Assembly (NCBI GenBank): GCA_025363325.1
Contig: JANYEF010000194.1
Span: 1 to 6,135 of the forward strand
Reading direction: 5' to 3'
DNA length: 6,135 nt
From: Nitrospira sp.
GTDB taxonomy: Bacteria > Nitrospirota > Nitrospiria > Nitrospirales > Nitrospiraceae
The notes under the pieces were generated by a model. It was not told the origin of the DNA, made no database searches, and worked only from the letters and a program-made list of their open reading frames with translations. Below are positions 1 to 5,754 of the stretch, piece after piece. The position numbers were made by a program, and so were the translations under genes. Position 1 is the first letter of the stretch, and every line of letters begins with the position of its first letter.

Positions 1-28
1 TCTAAACCTATGAATCCCACGGCCGCGC

Positions 29-105
29 TGGTGGGCCCACTAGGACTTGAACCTAGGACCAGCTGATTATGAGTCAGCCGCTCTAACCTCCTGAGCTATG
101 GGCCC
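29..105 (-). tRNA. tRNA with CAU anticodon, probably tRNA-Ile2 (lysidine type), otherwise elongator tRNA-Met
   Basis: Read on the minus strand, this 77-nt stretch folds as a complete cloverleaf. It has a 7-bp acceptor stem (GGGCCCA/TGGGCCC), D stem GCTC/GAGC, anticodon stem GCTGA/TCAGC around loop CTCATAA, a 5-nt variable loop, T stem CTAGG/CCTAG with loop TTCAAGT, discriminator A and an encoded CCA end. The anticodon CAT lies at 69-71. G1-C72 is paired and the anticodon stem lacks the three G-C pairs of initiators, so it is not tRNA-fMet. CAU is shared by elongator Met and by Ile2, in which TilS converts C34 to lysidine so that AUA is read as isoleucine. C4-G69 and C5-G68, known as TilS-favouring pairs in E. 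coli tRNA-Ile2, are both present, as is a TTCAAGTCC T-arm like that of E. coli Ile2. I therefore lean to Ile2, with moderate confidence in the amino acid and high confidence in the tRNA itself. Confidence 0.96.
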
Positions 106-107
106 GA

Positions 108-134
108 TCAGGCGGATGACTCTCTCGCGCCTGA
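108..134 (-). repeat. Perfect inverted repeat (hairpin) in the tRNA 5' leader
   Basis: The arms TCAGGCG (128-134) and CGCCTGA (108-114), read on the minus strand, are perfect complements of 7 bp around a 13-nt loop, with a possible extra G-U pair outside. The hairpin ends 2 nt before the mature tRNA 5' end, inside the predicted precursor leader and downstream of the rpoD stop. No run of U follows, so it does not look like an intrinsic terminator. It may be a processing or stability element at the RNase P side of the precursor, or chance. Confidence 0.6.
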
Positions 135-154
135 CACGCAGACACGAACAGCCG

Positions 155-183
155 ATTCTAGGCTGCCCAGGGAGCGGAGTCAA
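155..183 (-). promoter_or_regulatory. Sigma-70-type promoter for the CAU tRNA
   Basis: On the minus strand, TTGACT (178-183) and TAGAAT (155-160) are separated by exactly 17 nt, each matching the consensus hexamer at 5 of 6 bases. Transcription would start near 148, leaving a leader of about 43 nt before the tRNA. The bases after the -10 box (CGGCTG) are GC-rich, as in many stringently controlled stable-RNA promoters. The -10 box lies in the loop of a short inverted repeat (CAGCC/GGCTG, 149-165). The promoter begins 25 nt past the rpoD stop codon, so the tRNA can be expressed independently of the dnaG-rpoD transcript. Confidence 0.75.
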
Positions 184-207
184 ATTCAGAGAAACACGCC
201 AGGAGCA

Positions 208-2049
208 TCACAGACTTTCCACGAAGCTGCGCAGCTTCTTGCTCCGACTCGGATGACGCAGCTTGCGTAAGGCCTTGGCTTCGATCTGCCGGATACGTTC
301 GCGGGTCACTTCGAAGTCCTGACCAACTTCTTCGAGGGTATGGTCGGTGGCTTCGCCGATGCCGAACCGCTTCCGCAATACTTTCTCTTCCCGTGGCGTG
401 AGTGTTTCCAACGCGCTGTTGATCTGGCGCTGGAGATCGTAGCGGATCGCCGCCTCCAGAGGAGAGACCGCCTTCTTGTCCTCGATAAAGTCGCCTAAAT
501 GGCTGTCTTCTTCCTCGCCGATCGGAGTCTCCAGAGAAATCGGCTCGCGCGCGATCTTCAAGATCTTCCGCACTTTGTCCAACGGCAGATCCATACGCTC
601 GGCAATTTCTTCCGGCGTCGGTTCTCTCCCGAGTTTCTGGACCAGATGGCGGGAAGTTCTGATCAGCTTGTTGATCGTCTCGATCATATGTACCGGAATA
701 CGGATCGTCCGGGCTTGATCAGCAATCGCGCGGGTAATCGCCTGGCGGATCCACCAGGTGGCATAGGTACTGAACTTGTAGCCGCGCTTGTACTCGAACT
801 TATCGACGGCCTTCATCAGGCCGATATTGCCTTCCTGGATCAAGTCGAGGAACTGAAGACCACGGTTCGTGTACTTCTTGGCGATACTGACGACGAGACG
901 AAGATTCGCCTCGACCAGCTCGGCTTTCCCGCGTTTGACCTTTTCCTCCGCCACATCCAGATGCTTGACCGCATCTTTGATCTCTTCCGCCGACACGAGG
1001 GCCTCTTCGGTCTCGAGTTGTCGAATCCGGCCCTTCGCCGCTTGGTAGACATTTTTAATATCGTTGAGGGCCTCCTCCGAGCAACTCGACTTGCGCTTGA
1101 CGGCGAGAAAATCTTTCCGTTCACGGCAGAGCTTCTTGAGGGCCTCAGCACCGGCTTCACCGCTGATCCCGAGCCGCCGCTGGCAACTGACGATCTCTCG
1201 CTCCGCCGTCCGGATCTGAATCGCCAACTCCCGCACACGCTGCACCATCCGATCCTTCAGCACGCCATGCAGGTTGACGGACTCCATCTTCTCCACAACC
1301 TGATCGCGAATCGTATCGATTTGCTTCTTAATCTTCTTCTGTTTCACGGGATCGCTGTTGGCCTGCCGCGCAACCTCATAGAGACTCTTGAGTGAGGTTG
1401 AGATTTTCCGGACAGAGTTCAGCCCTTCGAGCGTCTTGACCCGAAGCTCTTCATAGTCCCGCTGAATTTGCTCTTCCTCGAACTCCTCCTCGGTCTCTAC
1501 GATCGGGACGATCTCACGCACATCGATAGTCCCGTTCTTGAGCTGATCGTACAGCGCGAGGACAAACTCAATTGTCATCGGCATCCCATAGATGACTGCG
1601 GCGATGTCCTTCTTCCCCTCTTCGATGCGTTTCGCGATCTCGATCTCTCCCTCACGGCTCAACAGCGCCACACTCCCCATCTCTTTGAGATAGAGTCGGA
1701 CCGGGTCATCGGTCCGGCTGAGTGCGCCGGGAGTTAAGTCGATCTCCTTCTCTTCCTTTTCTTCCTTCTCATGCTCCTCCCCGGCACCAGCACCGGCTTC
1801 GACGTCGGCTTCCTCGGCGTCCTCACTGGCCTCCTCAGTATCCCGGGCTTTCTTGATCCGTTCCCCCTCGGGTGCATCGACAATCTCGATGTCCATTTCG
1901 CCGAACATCGTCATGATGCTGCCGAACTGCTCTGAAGACACCACTTCCGCGGGCAACGTGCTATTCAGCTCGTCGTACGTCAAAAAGCCCTTCTCTTTCC
2001 CCATCGAGATTAGCTTTTTCACTTCTCCGAGCAACTCTGGTTTCGCCAT
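208..2049 (-). CDS. rpoD: RNA polymerase primary (housekeeping) sigma factor RpoD, sigma-70 family
   Basis: 613-residue group 1 sigma factor, close to the 613 residues of the E. coli protein. It binds core RNA polymerase in the cytoplasm and directs it to housekeeping promoters. Visible parts in order: region 1.1 (about 1-65), a highly acidic low-complexity linker (about 72-104), region 1.2 (DPVRLYLKEMG, 115-125), a long charged helical non-conserved region (about 145-370), regions 2.1-2.4 (about 378-455, including the aromatic-rich melting segment YKFSTYATWWIRQAITRA and the -10-reading helix), region 3 (about 456-535), and region 4 with the -35-reading helix-turn-helix (about 571-600, VTRERIRQIEAKALRKLR). 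No signature segment is missing. The ATG start has AAGGAG 5 nt upstream and the stop is TGA. It lies 2 nt after dnaG and is very probably co-transcribed with it from the promoter at 3944-3973. Confidence 0.98.
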   Translation of the reverse strand: MAKPELLGEVKKLISMGKEKGFLTYDELNSTLPAEVVSSEQFGSIMTMFGEMDIEIVDAPEGERIKKARDTEEASEDAEEADVEAGAGAGEEHEKEEKEEKEIDLTPGALSRTDDPVRLYLKEMGSVALLSREGEIEIAKRIEEGKKDIAAVIYGMPMTIEFVLALYDQLKNGTIDVREIVPIVETEEEFEEEQIQRDYEELRVKTLEGLNSVRKISTSLKSLYEVARQANSDPVKQKKIKKQIDTIRDQVVEKMESVNLHGVLKDRMVQRVRELAIQIRTAEREIVSCQRRLGISGEAGAEALKKLCRERKDFLAVKRKSSCSEEALNDIKNVYQAAKGRIRQLETEEALVSAEEIKDAVKHLDVAEEKVKRGKAELVEANLRLVVSIAKKYTNRGLQFLDLIQEGNIGLMKAVDKFEYKRGYKFSTYATWWIRQAITRAIADQARTIRIPVHMIETINKLIRTSRHLVQKLGREPTPEEIAERMDLPLDKVRKILKIAREPISLETPIGEEEDSHLGDFIEDKKAVSPLEAAIRYDLQRQINSALETLTPREEKVLRKRFGIGEATDHTLEEVGQDFEVTRERIRQIEAKALRKLRHPSRSKKLRSFVESL

Positions 2050-2051
2050 GA

Positions 2052-3866
2052 CTACTCCTTCACTAAGGTCAAAGTCCCGGTGGATGGCCGACCGGCTTTT
2101 TGTATTCGCAATTCATTGACTTGTGCATTCAGTATCCGCGCATCCTCCACACGGCCTTCCCGTTCGGCAGCTTTGAGTTGCGCGGTCAGATCTCGGAATA
2201 CGGCCTCGGCCCGCTTCCGATCCAACGTCTCTAAGCACCCCGCGACATGAGCTCTCACGTCGTCGAAATGGTCTTCCCGCATGGACAGCTCAGTCGCCAG
2301 CGACCCGCAATCCGGATGATCGGCCACCGCATCCAGCAACAACCTGAGCCCGACTCGGCCGTCTTGATCAAGGTGATTCAGCGCCGCCTCGACGAGGAAC
2401 CGGCAGGCCGGAACGGAAAAGGCCTCGGGCCACAGTCGTTGCAGATCGGCGGGCATCAGGTGTCCATGCAGGAGCAAATACACCAGATCCCGCTCTTCGC
2501 TTACTCCCTTGAACGTCACCGGTGTAGGGCTGGCCGGTTGAGTGGCCACCGGTCGACGTCCCTCCGACTGCACCAACGCCGGATAACGCTCGATCAATCG
2601 TTGCTGGCTGATCCCCAGTCGTTCAGCGACCACGCGAATCCGTTCCTCTCGTTCGATCGGATGCTCGCTCTTTTGCAGAATCCGCAACACATCGTCCACG
2701 CTGCGGATACGCCCTTCGACCGTACTGGACTCCGCCGTGCTCAAACTATGCTCGAGAGAAAAATCCAAGAGGCTTGGAGCCCGCTCTTCCAACTGAGCAA
2801 AGGCCTCCGGCCCTTCCTTCCGCACATAGGTATCGGGGTCCTCTCCAGCCGGCAACGTGACGACTTTCACCCCAATCCCGCTGTTCACAAACAGATCGAG
2901 CCCTCGCAGTGCGGCACGAACCCCGGCCTGGTCCGGATCGAATAACAACACGACCTTCGAGGCAAACCGTCTCAACACCTGAATATGCTCCGCCGTCAGT
3001 GCGGTCCCCAGCGTTGCAACCGTATGGGTCAGTCCGGCTTGATGAAGCGCGACCGCATCAAAGTACCCTTCTACCACGATCACGGTCTTCAGCCGGGCGA
3101 CCGCTTCACGCGCAAGATCCAACGCGTAGAGCGTCTGCCCCTTCTTGAACAAGGGAGTATCTGGAGAATTCAGGTACTTCGGAGTCCCCTCGCCAAGGAT
3201 ACGCCCTCCAAAACCAACGACCCGCTTACGCAAATCCGTGATGGGAAACATCACGCGGCCGCGAAAACGATCATAGAACCCGGATGCGTGCTCTCTGGCC
3301 ACCGTCAATCCCGCGACAGCCAAATCACTCTGCCCAAAGCCTTGCTTGCTTAGCGCCTTGATCAGCCCGTCCCACTCAGCCGGTGCACAACCAATTTGAA
3401 ATCGCTCGATCGTCCCAGCGTGAATGCCCCGGCTGGCCAGGTAATCCCGCGCCGTCACACCAAACACCCCGTCCCGCAAATTCTGTTGAAACCACGCCAT
3501 CACCGCCCGGTTGAGCGGCTCTAGCCGACTCGCCTGTGCCGCCTGAGGGCCCGCGCTCGGTCCGCTGTCCGGCACGTCAATCCCGAATTTCTGTCCGAGC
3601 TCACGGATCGTCTCAGGAAAATTTGCGCCGGTAATCCGCATTAGAAACGTAAACACGTTGCCGCCCGCGCCGCACCCGAAGCAATGAAAGATCTGGCGGG
3701 AAGGACTGACCGTAAATGAGGCCGATTTTTCCTGATGGAAGGGACACAGGCCTTTCAAGTTCTGGCCAGCCCGAGTCAGGCTCACATGATGTCCGACTAC
3801 CTCGGCGATATCGACCCGATCTCTGACTTGATTGATCACGTCTTCAGAAATCAAACCTCGGCCCAC
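2052..3866 (-). CDS. dnaG: DNA primase DnaG
   Basis: Primase that lays RNA primers for lagging-strand synthesis at the replication fork with the DnaB helicase. Numbering from the GTG at 3866 (604 residues): a CHC2 zinc-binding domain at about 5-100 with ligands C41, H44, C62 and C65 (CPFH and HCFGCG); an N-terminal catalytic subdomain with RFRGRVMFPI at 200-209 and KYLNSPDTPLF near 230; a TOPRIM domain with VVEGYFD (E266, D270), DPDQAG (D310, D312) and GEDPD near 341; and a poorly conserved helical C-terminal part (about 450-604) where the helicase-interaction domain is expected. An in-frame GTG at 3899 would add 11 residues (PGGGIGAATPV), but I see no Shine-Dalgarno before it. The GTG at 3866 gives MGRGLISEDVINQVR, the usual short N-terminus, with AGGAG upstream. 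All metal and zinc residues are intact. First gene of the dnaG-rpoD operon. Confidence 0.97.
   Translation of the reverse strand: MGRGLISEDVINQVRDRVDIAEVVGHHVSLTRAGQNLKGLCPFHQEKSASFTVSPSRQIFHCFGCGAGGNVFTFLMRITGANFPETIRELGQKFGIDVPDSGPSAGPQAAQASRLEPLNRAVMAWFQQNLRDGVFGVTARDYLASRGIHAGTIERFQIGCAPAEWDGLIKALSKQGFGQSDLAVAGLTVAREHASGFYDRFRGRVMFPITDLRKRVVGFGGRILGEGTPKYLNSPDTPLFKKGQTLYALDLAREAVARLKTVIVVEGYFDAVALHQAGLTHTVATLGTALTAEHIQVLRRFASKVVLLFDPDQAGVRAALRGLDLFVNSGIGVKVVTLPAGEDPDTYVRKEGPEAFAQLEERAPSLLDFSLEHSLSTAESSTVEGRIRSVDDVLRILQKSEHPIEREERIRVVAERLGISQQRLIERYPALVQSEGRRPVATQPASPTPVTFKGVSEERDLVYLLLHGHLMPADLQRLWPEAFSVPACRFLVEAALNHLDQDGRVGLRLLLDAVADHPDCGSLATELSMREDHFDDVRAHVAGCLETLDRKRAEAVFRDLTAQLKAAEREGRVEDARILNAQVNELRIQKAGRPSTGTLTLVKE
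2055..2060 (-). promoter_or_regulatory. Shine-Dalgarno sequence of rpoD inside the dnaG 3' end
   Basis: AAGGAG on the minus strand, with a 5-nt spacer to the rpoD ATG, overlaps the penultimate Lys and last Glu codons of dnaG, just before its TAG stop. Ribosomes terminating on dnaG would end on the rpoD initiation site, so translational coupling is likely. The site fixes the rpoD start. Confidence 0.85.
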
Positions 3867-3877
3867 GGGAGTCGCAG

Positions 3878-3882
3878 CTCCT
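3878..3882 (-). promoter_or_regulatory. Possible Shine-Dalgarno deciding the dnaG start
   Basis: AGGAG on the minus strand lies 11 nt before the GTG at 3864-3866. The spacing is somewhat long, but it is the only recognisable ribosome binding sequence near either candidate start. The bases before the alternative GTG at 3897-3899 (ATCTTCCTCACCG) show none. This favours the 604-residue form without excluding the 615-residue one. Confidence 0.5.
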
Positions 3883-3935
3883 ATTCCCCCACCTGGCACC
3901 GGTGAGGAAGATAAACGTAAGTGGTCGTAAAAATA

Positions 3936-3943
3936 GACCGGTC
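3936..3943. repeat. 8-bp palindrome GACCGGTC between -10 box and transcription start of dnaG
   Basis: A perfect 8-base palindrome directly abuts the downstream side of the predicted -10 hexamer and reaches the expected start point of the dnaG transcript. A repressor bound here would block initiation. Such a short palindrome can also occur by chance, so the regulatory role is a guess. Confidence 0.35.
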
Positions 3944-3973
3944 AGGGTAACAGACGGGAAAGAAATCTGTCAA
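3944..3973 (-). promoter_or_regulatory. Sigma-70-type promoter of the dnaG-rpoD operon
   Basis: On the minus strand a perfect TTGACA (3968-3973) is followed after 18 nt by TACCCT (3944-3949), which keeps the key T, A and final T of the -10 box. The predicted start is near 3937, giving a leader of about 70 nt to the GTG at 3866, or 38 nt to the GTG at 3899. It occupies the only sizeable gap between the his-HIT genes and dnaG. Since the operon encodes the sigma factor that would read this promoter, rpoD expression would be self-dependent. An imperfect inverted repeat (ACAGA-N11-TCTGT, 3950-3970) spans the spacer and the edge of the -35 box. Confidence 0.7.
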
Positions 3974-3988
3974 CGTGGTGAGAATGCG

Positions 3989-4333
3989 CTAACCGGGAGG
4001 CCAGGCGAGATGGCGCCCGCCCAACACATGGAGATGAAGATGAAATACGCTCTGGCCACCATGCGCACCGGTGTTGACGACGAAGCGGTATCCGGCGTCG
4101 GCAATCCCCTTCTGTTTTGCAATCGTATTGCCGGCCAGCATCAAACGTCCGAGTAGCCCGACATCCGAATCTTGAAGCTCGGCAATCGAGGCCACATGTT
4201 TTCGGGGGATGACGAGCGTATGCGTCGGCGCCTGGGGATTGACATCGTCGAACGCGACCACCATGTCGTCCTCGTAGACGAGCACCGCGGGAATGGTCCT
4301 CGCGACGATTTTGCAAAAGATGCACTCGCTCAT
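3989..4333 (-). CDS. HIT-family (histidine triad) nucleotide-binding hydrolase, HinT-like
   Basis: 114-residue cytosolic protein, the full usual length for HinT-like members. The signature HLHLHVL at 98-104 supplies the catalytic histidine triad (H98, H100, H102), followed by the typical LGGR-WPPG ending. The N-terminus has the CIFC pair (C4, C7), which together with downstream histidines such as H46 binds zinc in many relatives. YEDDMVVAFDDVNPQAPTHTLVIPRKH (20-46) is the standard nucleotide-pocket strand region. Family members hydrolyse adenosine phosphoramidates and aminoacyl-adenylates, such as lysyl-AMP by-products; the physiological substrate here is unknown. Its ATG overlaps the hisIE stop (ATGA, 4330-4333), and AAGGA lies 8 nt upstream. 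It is thus the last gene of the his transcript. The TAG stop is followed by the dnaG promoter with no clear terminator. Confidence 0.95.
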   Translation of the reverse strand: MSECIFCKIVARTIPAVLVYEDDMVVAFDDVNPQAPTHTLVIPRKHVASIAELQDSDVGLLGRLMLAGNTIAKQKGIADAGYRFVVNTGAHGGQSVFHLHLHVLGGRHLAWPPG

Positions 4334-4983
4334 GAAGTGGGTCCTTTTCTCAAGCCCGACTTCCCAAACCGGGTCGCCAACTCCTGATAGATTTCTTGAG
4401 GTGTCACGCCATGGTACCCCAGCGCCACCAAGGTATGGAACAGCAGATCCGCCGTTTCGTAGACGATCTCGTCCTTCTTCCCACCTTTCCCCGCAATCGC
4501 CACCTCCCCGGCTTCCTCGACGACTTTCTTCAGAATTCGGTCGACACCGCCTTCCAGTAGTTTGGAGGTGTAGGACTCACTCGATGGCTGACGCTTCCGT
4601 TCTTGGATCATCTGGTAGAGGCGTTCGAGAATTCCACCCCAGGACTCGGAGGTCTTCGTCTCCGGCGAGTCCAGACGCGAAAAGAAGCAAGCCCGTTCCC
4701 CCGTATGGCACGTCGGGCCGACCGGCTCGACCTTCACGAGAAGGGCATCGCCGTCACAATCTAGAAATAGGTCCTTGAGGTGAAGCCTGTGACCGGATAT
4801 TTCACCCTTTTCCCATAACGCCTGGCGCGAACGGCTCCAGAAGTGTACAGACTTCGTCTCGACGGTCTTCTGCAGTGCCTCCTGGTTCATGAAGGCCACC
4901 ATCAGCACCGTGCCATCCCGCCAATCTTGCACGACTGCCGGAATCAGCCCCTGCGCATCGAATTTCAATTGCCCCACATCCAT
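4330..4983 (-). CDS. hisIE: Bifunctional phosphoribosyl-AMP cyclohydrolase / phosphoribosyl-ATP pyrophosphatase HisIE
   Basis: 217 residues joining two enzymes of histidine biosynthesis. The N-terminal HisI domain (about 1-105) opens the adenine ring of PR-AMP to give ProFAR. It has WSRSRQALWEKGEISGH (49-65), metal-binding D75, D77 and D79, and zinc cysteines C76, C92 and C99 (DCDGD and CHTGERACFF). A linker (about 102-117) leads to the HisE domain (about 118-215), a MazG-like all-alpha pyrophosphatase that removes PPi from PR-ATP. It has KVVEEAGEV (E156, E157, E160) and YETADLLFH (E176, D179). The order and length match the E. coli fused protein; many bacteria instead have separate hisI and hisE genes. 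The ATG overlaps the hisF TAA by 1 nt (TAATG). No good Shine-Dalgarno lies at normal distance (GGAG is 13 nt away), so translation is probably coupled to hisF. Confidence 0.97.
   Translation of the reverse strand: MDVGQLKFDAQGLIPAVVQDWRDGTVLMVAFMNQEALQKTVETKSVHFWSRSRQALWEKGEISGHRLHLKDLFLDCDGDALLVKVEPVGPTCHTGERACFFSRLDSPETKTSESWGGILERLYQMIQERKRQPSSESYTSKLLEGGVDRILKKVVEEAGEVAIAGKGGKKDEIVYETADLLFHTLVALGYHGVTPQEIYQELATRFGKSGLRKGPTS
4342..4346 (-). promoter_or_regulatory. Shine-Dalgarno of the HIT gene within hisIE
   Basis: AAGGA on the minus strand with an 8-nt spacer to the HIT ATG lies inside the last codons of hisIE. Together with the ATGA stop/start overlap it supports coupled translation and fixes the HIT start. 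Confidence 0.7.
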
Positions 4984-5744
4984 TATCGAACCGCCACTCC
5001 CTTCTGACGAAGATAGGCTTTCGCCTCCGGAATCGTGTGCGTCCGGAAGTGGAAAATGGACGCGGCCAGGACCGCATCGGCCTTGCCCCTGACGAATCCG
5101 TCATAGAGGTGGTCCAAATTCCCCACGCCGCCCGACGCAATCACAGGAATCGAGACGGCCTCTGACACGGTGGCCGTCAACACGAGGTCATAACCCTGCT
5201 GTTGCCCATCTTGATCCATGCTCGTGAGCAACACCTCACCAGCCCCATACTGCGCCATCGTCTTTGCCCATTCGACGACATCGAGACCGGTCGACTTGCG
5301 GCCGCCGTGGGTGAACACTTCCCACCCTGTTGCCGGCGCGGGACGGCGCTTGGCGTCGATCGCCACGACGATACATTGTGTCCCGAATCGCTCCGCCGCT
5401 TCTTTCACAAATTCCGGCCGTTGGACTGCCGCCGTATTGATGCTCACTTTATCAGCGCCCGCATTCAACAGCGCCCGGATATCCTCGAGCGTTCGCACGC
5501 CCCCACCGACGGTCAGCGGCATGAACACGCGCGCCGCGGTCTGCTCGACCACGTCGATGATGGTCTTGCGATTCTCATGAGAGGCGGTGATGTCGAGGAA
5601 ACAGAGCTCATCGGCTCCTTCGCGATCGTAGACCGTTGCCACTTCGACCGGATCTCCCGCATCGCGCAAATTCACAAAGCTCACGCCTTTGACGACGCGG
5701 CCGTCTTTGACATCAAGGCAGGGAATAATGCGTTTGGTCAACAT
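4983..5744 (-). CDS. hisF: Imidazole glycerol phosphate synthase cyclase subunit HisF
   Basis: 253-residue (beta/alpha)8 barrel, full length for the family. It works with the glutaminase HisH: ammonia from glutamine passes through the HisF barrel and converts PRFAR to imidazole glycerol phosphate and AICAR. The N-terminus MLTKRIIPCLDVKDGRVVKG contains catalytic D11 and K19. The second catalytic aspartate is D130 (VVAIDAKR). Phosphate-binding loops are LTVGGGVR (77-84) and IASGGVG (202-208), and the C-terminal half has MDQDG near 176-180. It follows hisA by 10 nt and overlaps hisIE by 1 nt. No convincing Shine-Dalgarno is seen before its ATG, so it probably relies on ribosomes leaving hisA. 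HisH is not in the window and should lie beyond the right edge or elsewhere. Confidence 0.98.
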   Translation of the reverse strand: MLTKRIIPCLDVKDGRVVKGVSFVNLRDAGDPVEVATVYDREGADELCFLDITASHENRKTIIDVVEQTAARVFMPLTVGGGVRTLEDIRALLNAGADKVSINTAAVQRPEFVKEAAERFGTQCIVVAIDAKRRPAPATGWEVFTHGGRKSTGLDVVEWAKTMAQYGAGEVLLTSMDQDGQQQGYDLVLTATVSEAVSIPVIASGGVGNLDHLYDGFVRGKADAVLAASIFHFRTHTIPEAKAYLRQKGVAVR

Positions 5745-5754
5745 GCTTAAACCG

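Noticed and set aside
1..28. Terminator or second tRNA after the CAU tRNA
   Set aside because: Only 28 bases are available. No hairpin with a U-tract and no tRNA arm is recognisable.
149..165. Short inverted repeat CAGCC/GGCTG as an rpoD terminator
   Set aside because: Only a 5-bp stem, no following U-tract, and it overlaps the -10 box of the tRNA promoter, which explains the sequence better.
499..1395. 298-codon open frame on the plus strand opposite rpoD
   Set aside because: It is antisense to a certain rpoD and follows from the codon pattern of that gene. The protein resembles nothing, is rich in Leu/Arg/Asp as expected for a reverse frame, and has no separate promoter I can see.
2070..2140. 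Possible internal promoter for rpoD within the dnaG 3' end (TGCACA, 17 nt, TACAAA on the minus strand)
   Set aside because: Both hexamers match only 4 of 6 consensus bases, and the bases are under coding constraint. Not better than chance.
2247..2945. 232-codon open frame on the plus strand opposite dnaG
   Set aside because: Antisense shadow of dnaG with no recognisable domain or ribosome binding site.
5202..5750. 182-codon plus-strand frame opposite hisF
   Set aside because: Its high His/Asp/Arg content and exact overlap with an intact hisF mark it as a reverse-frame artefact.
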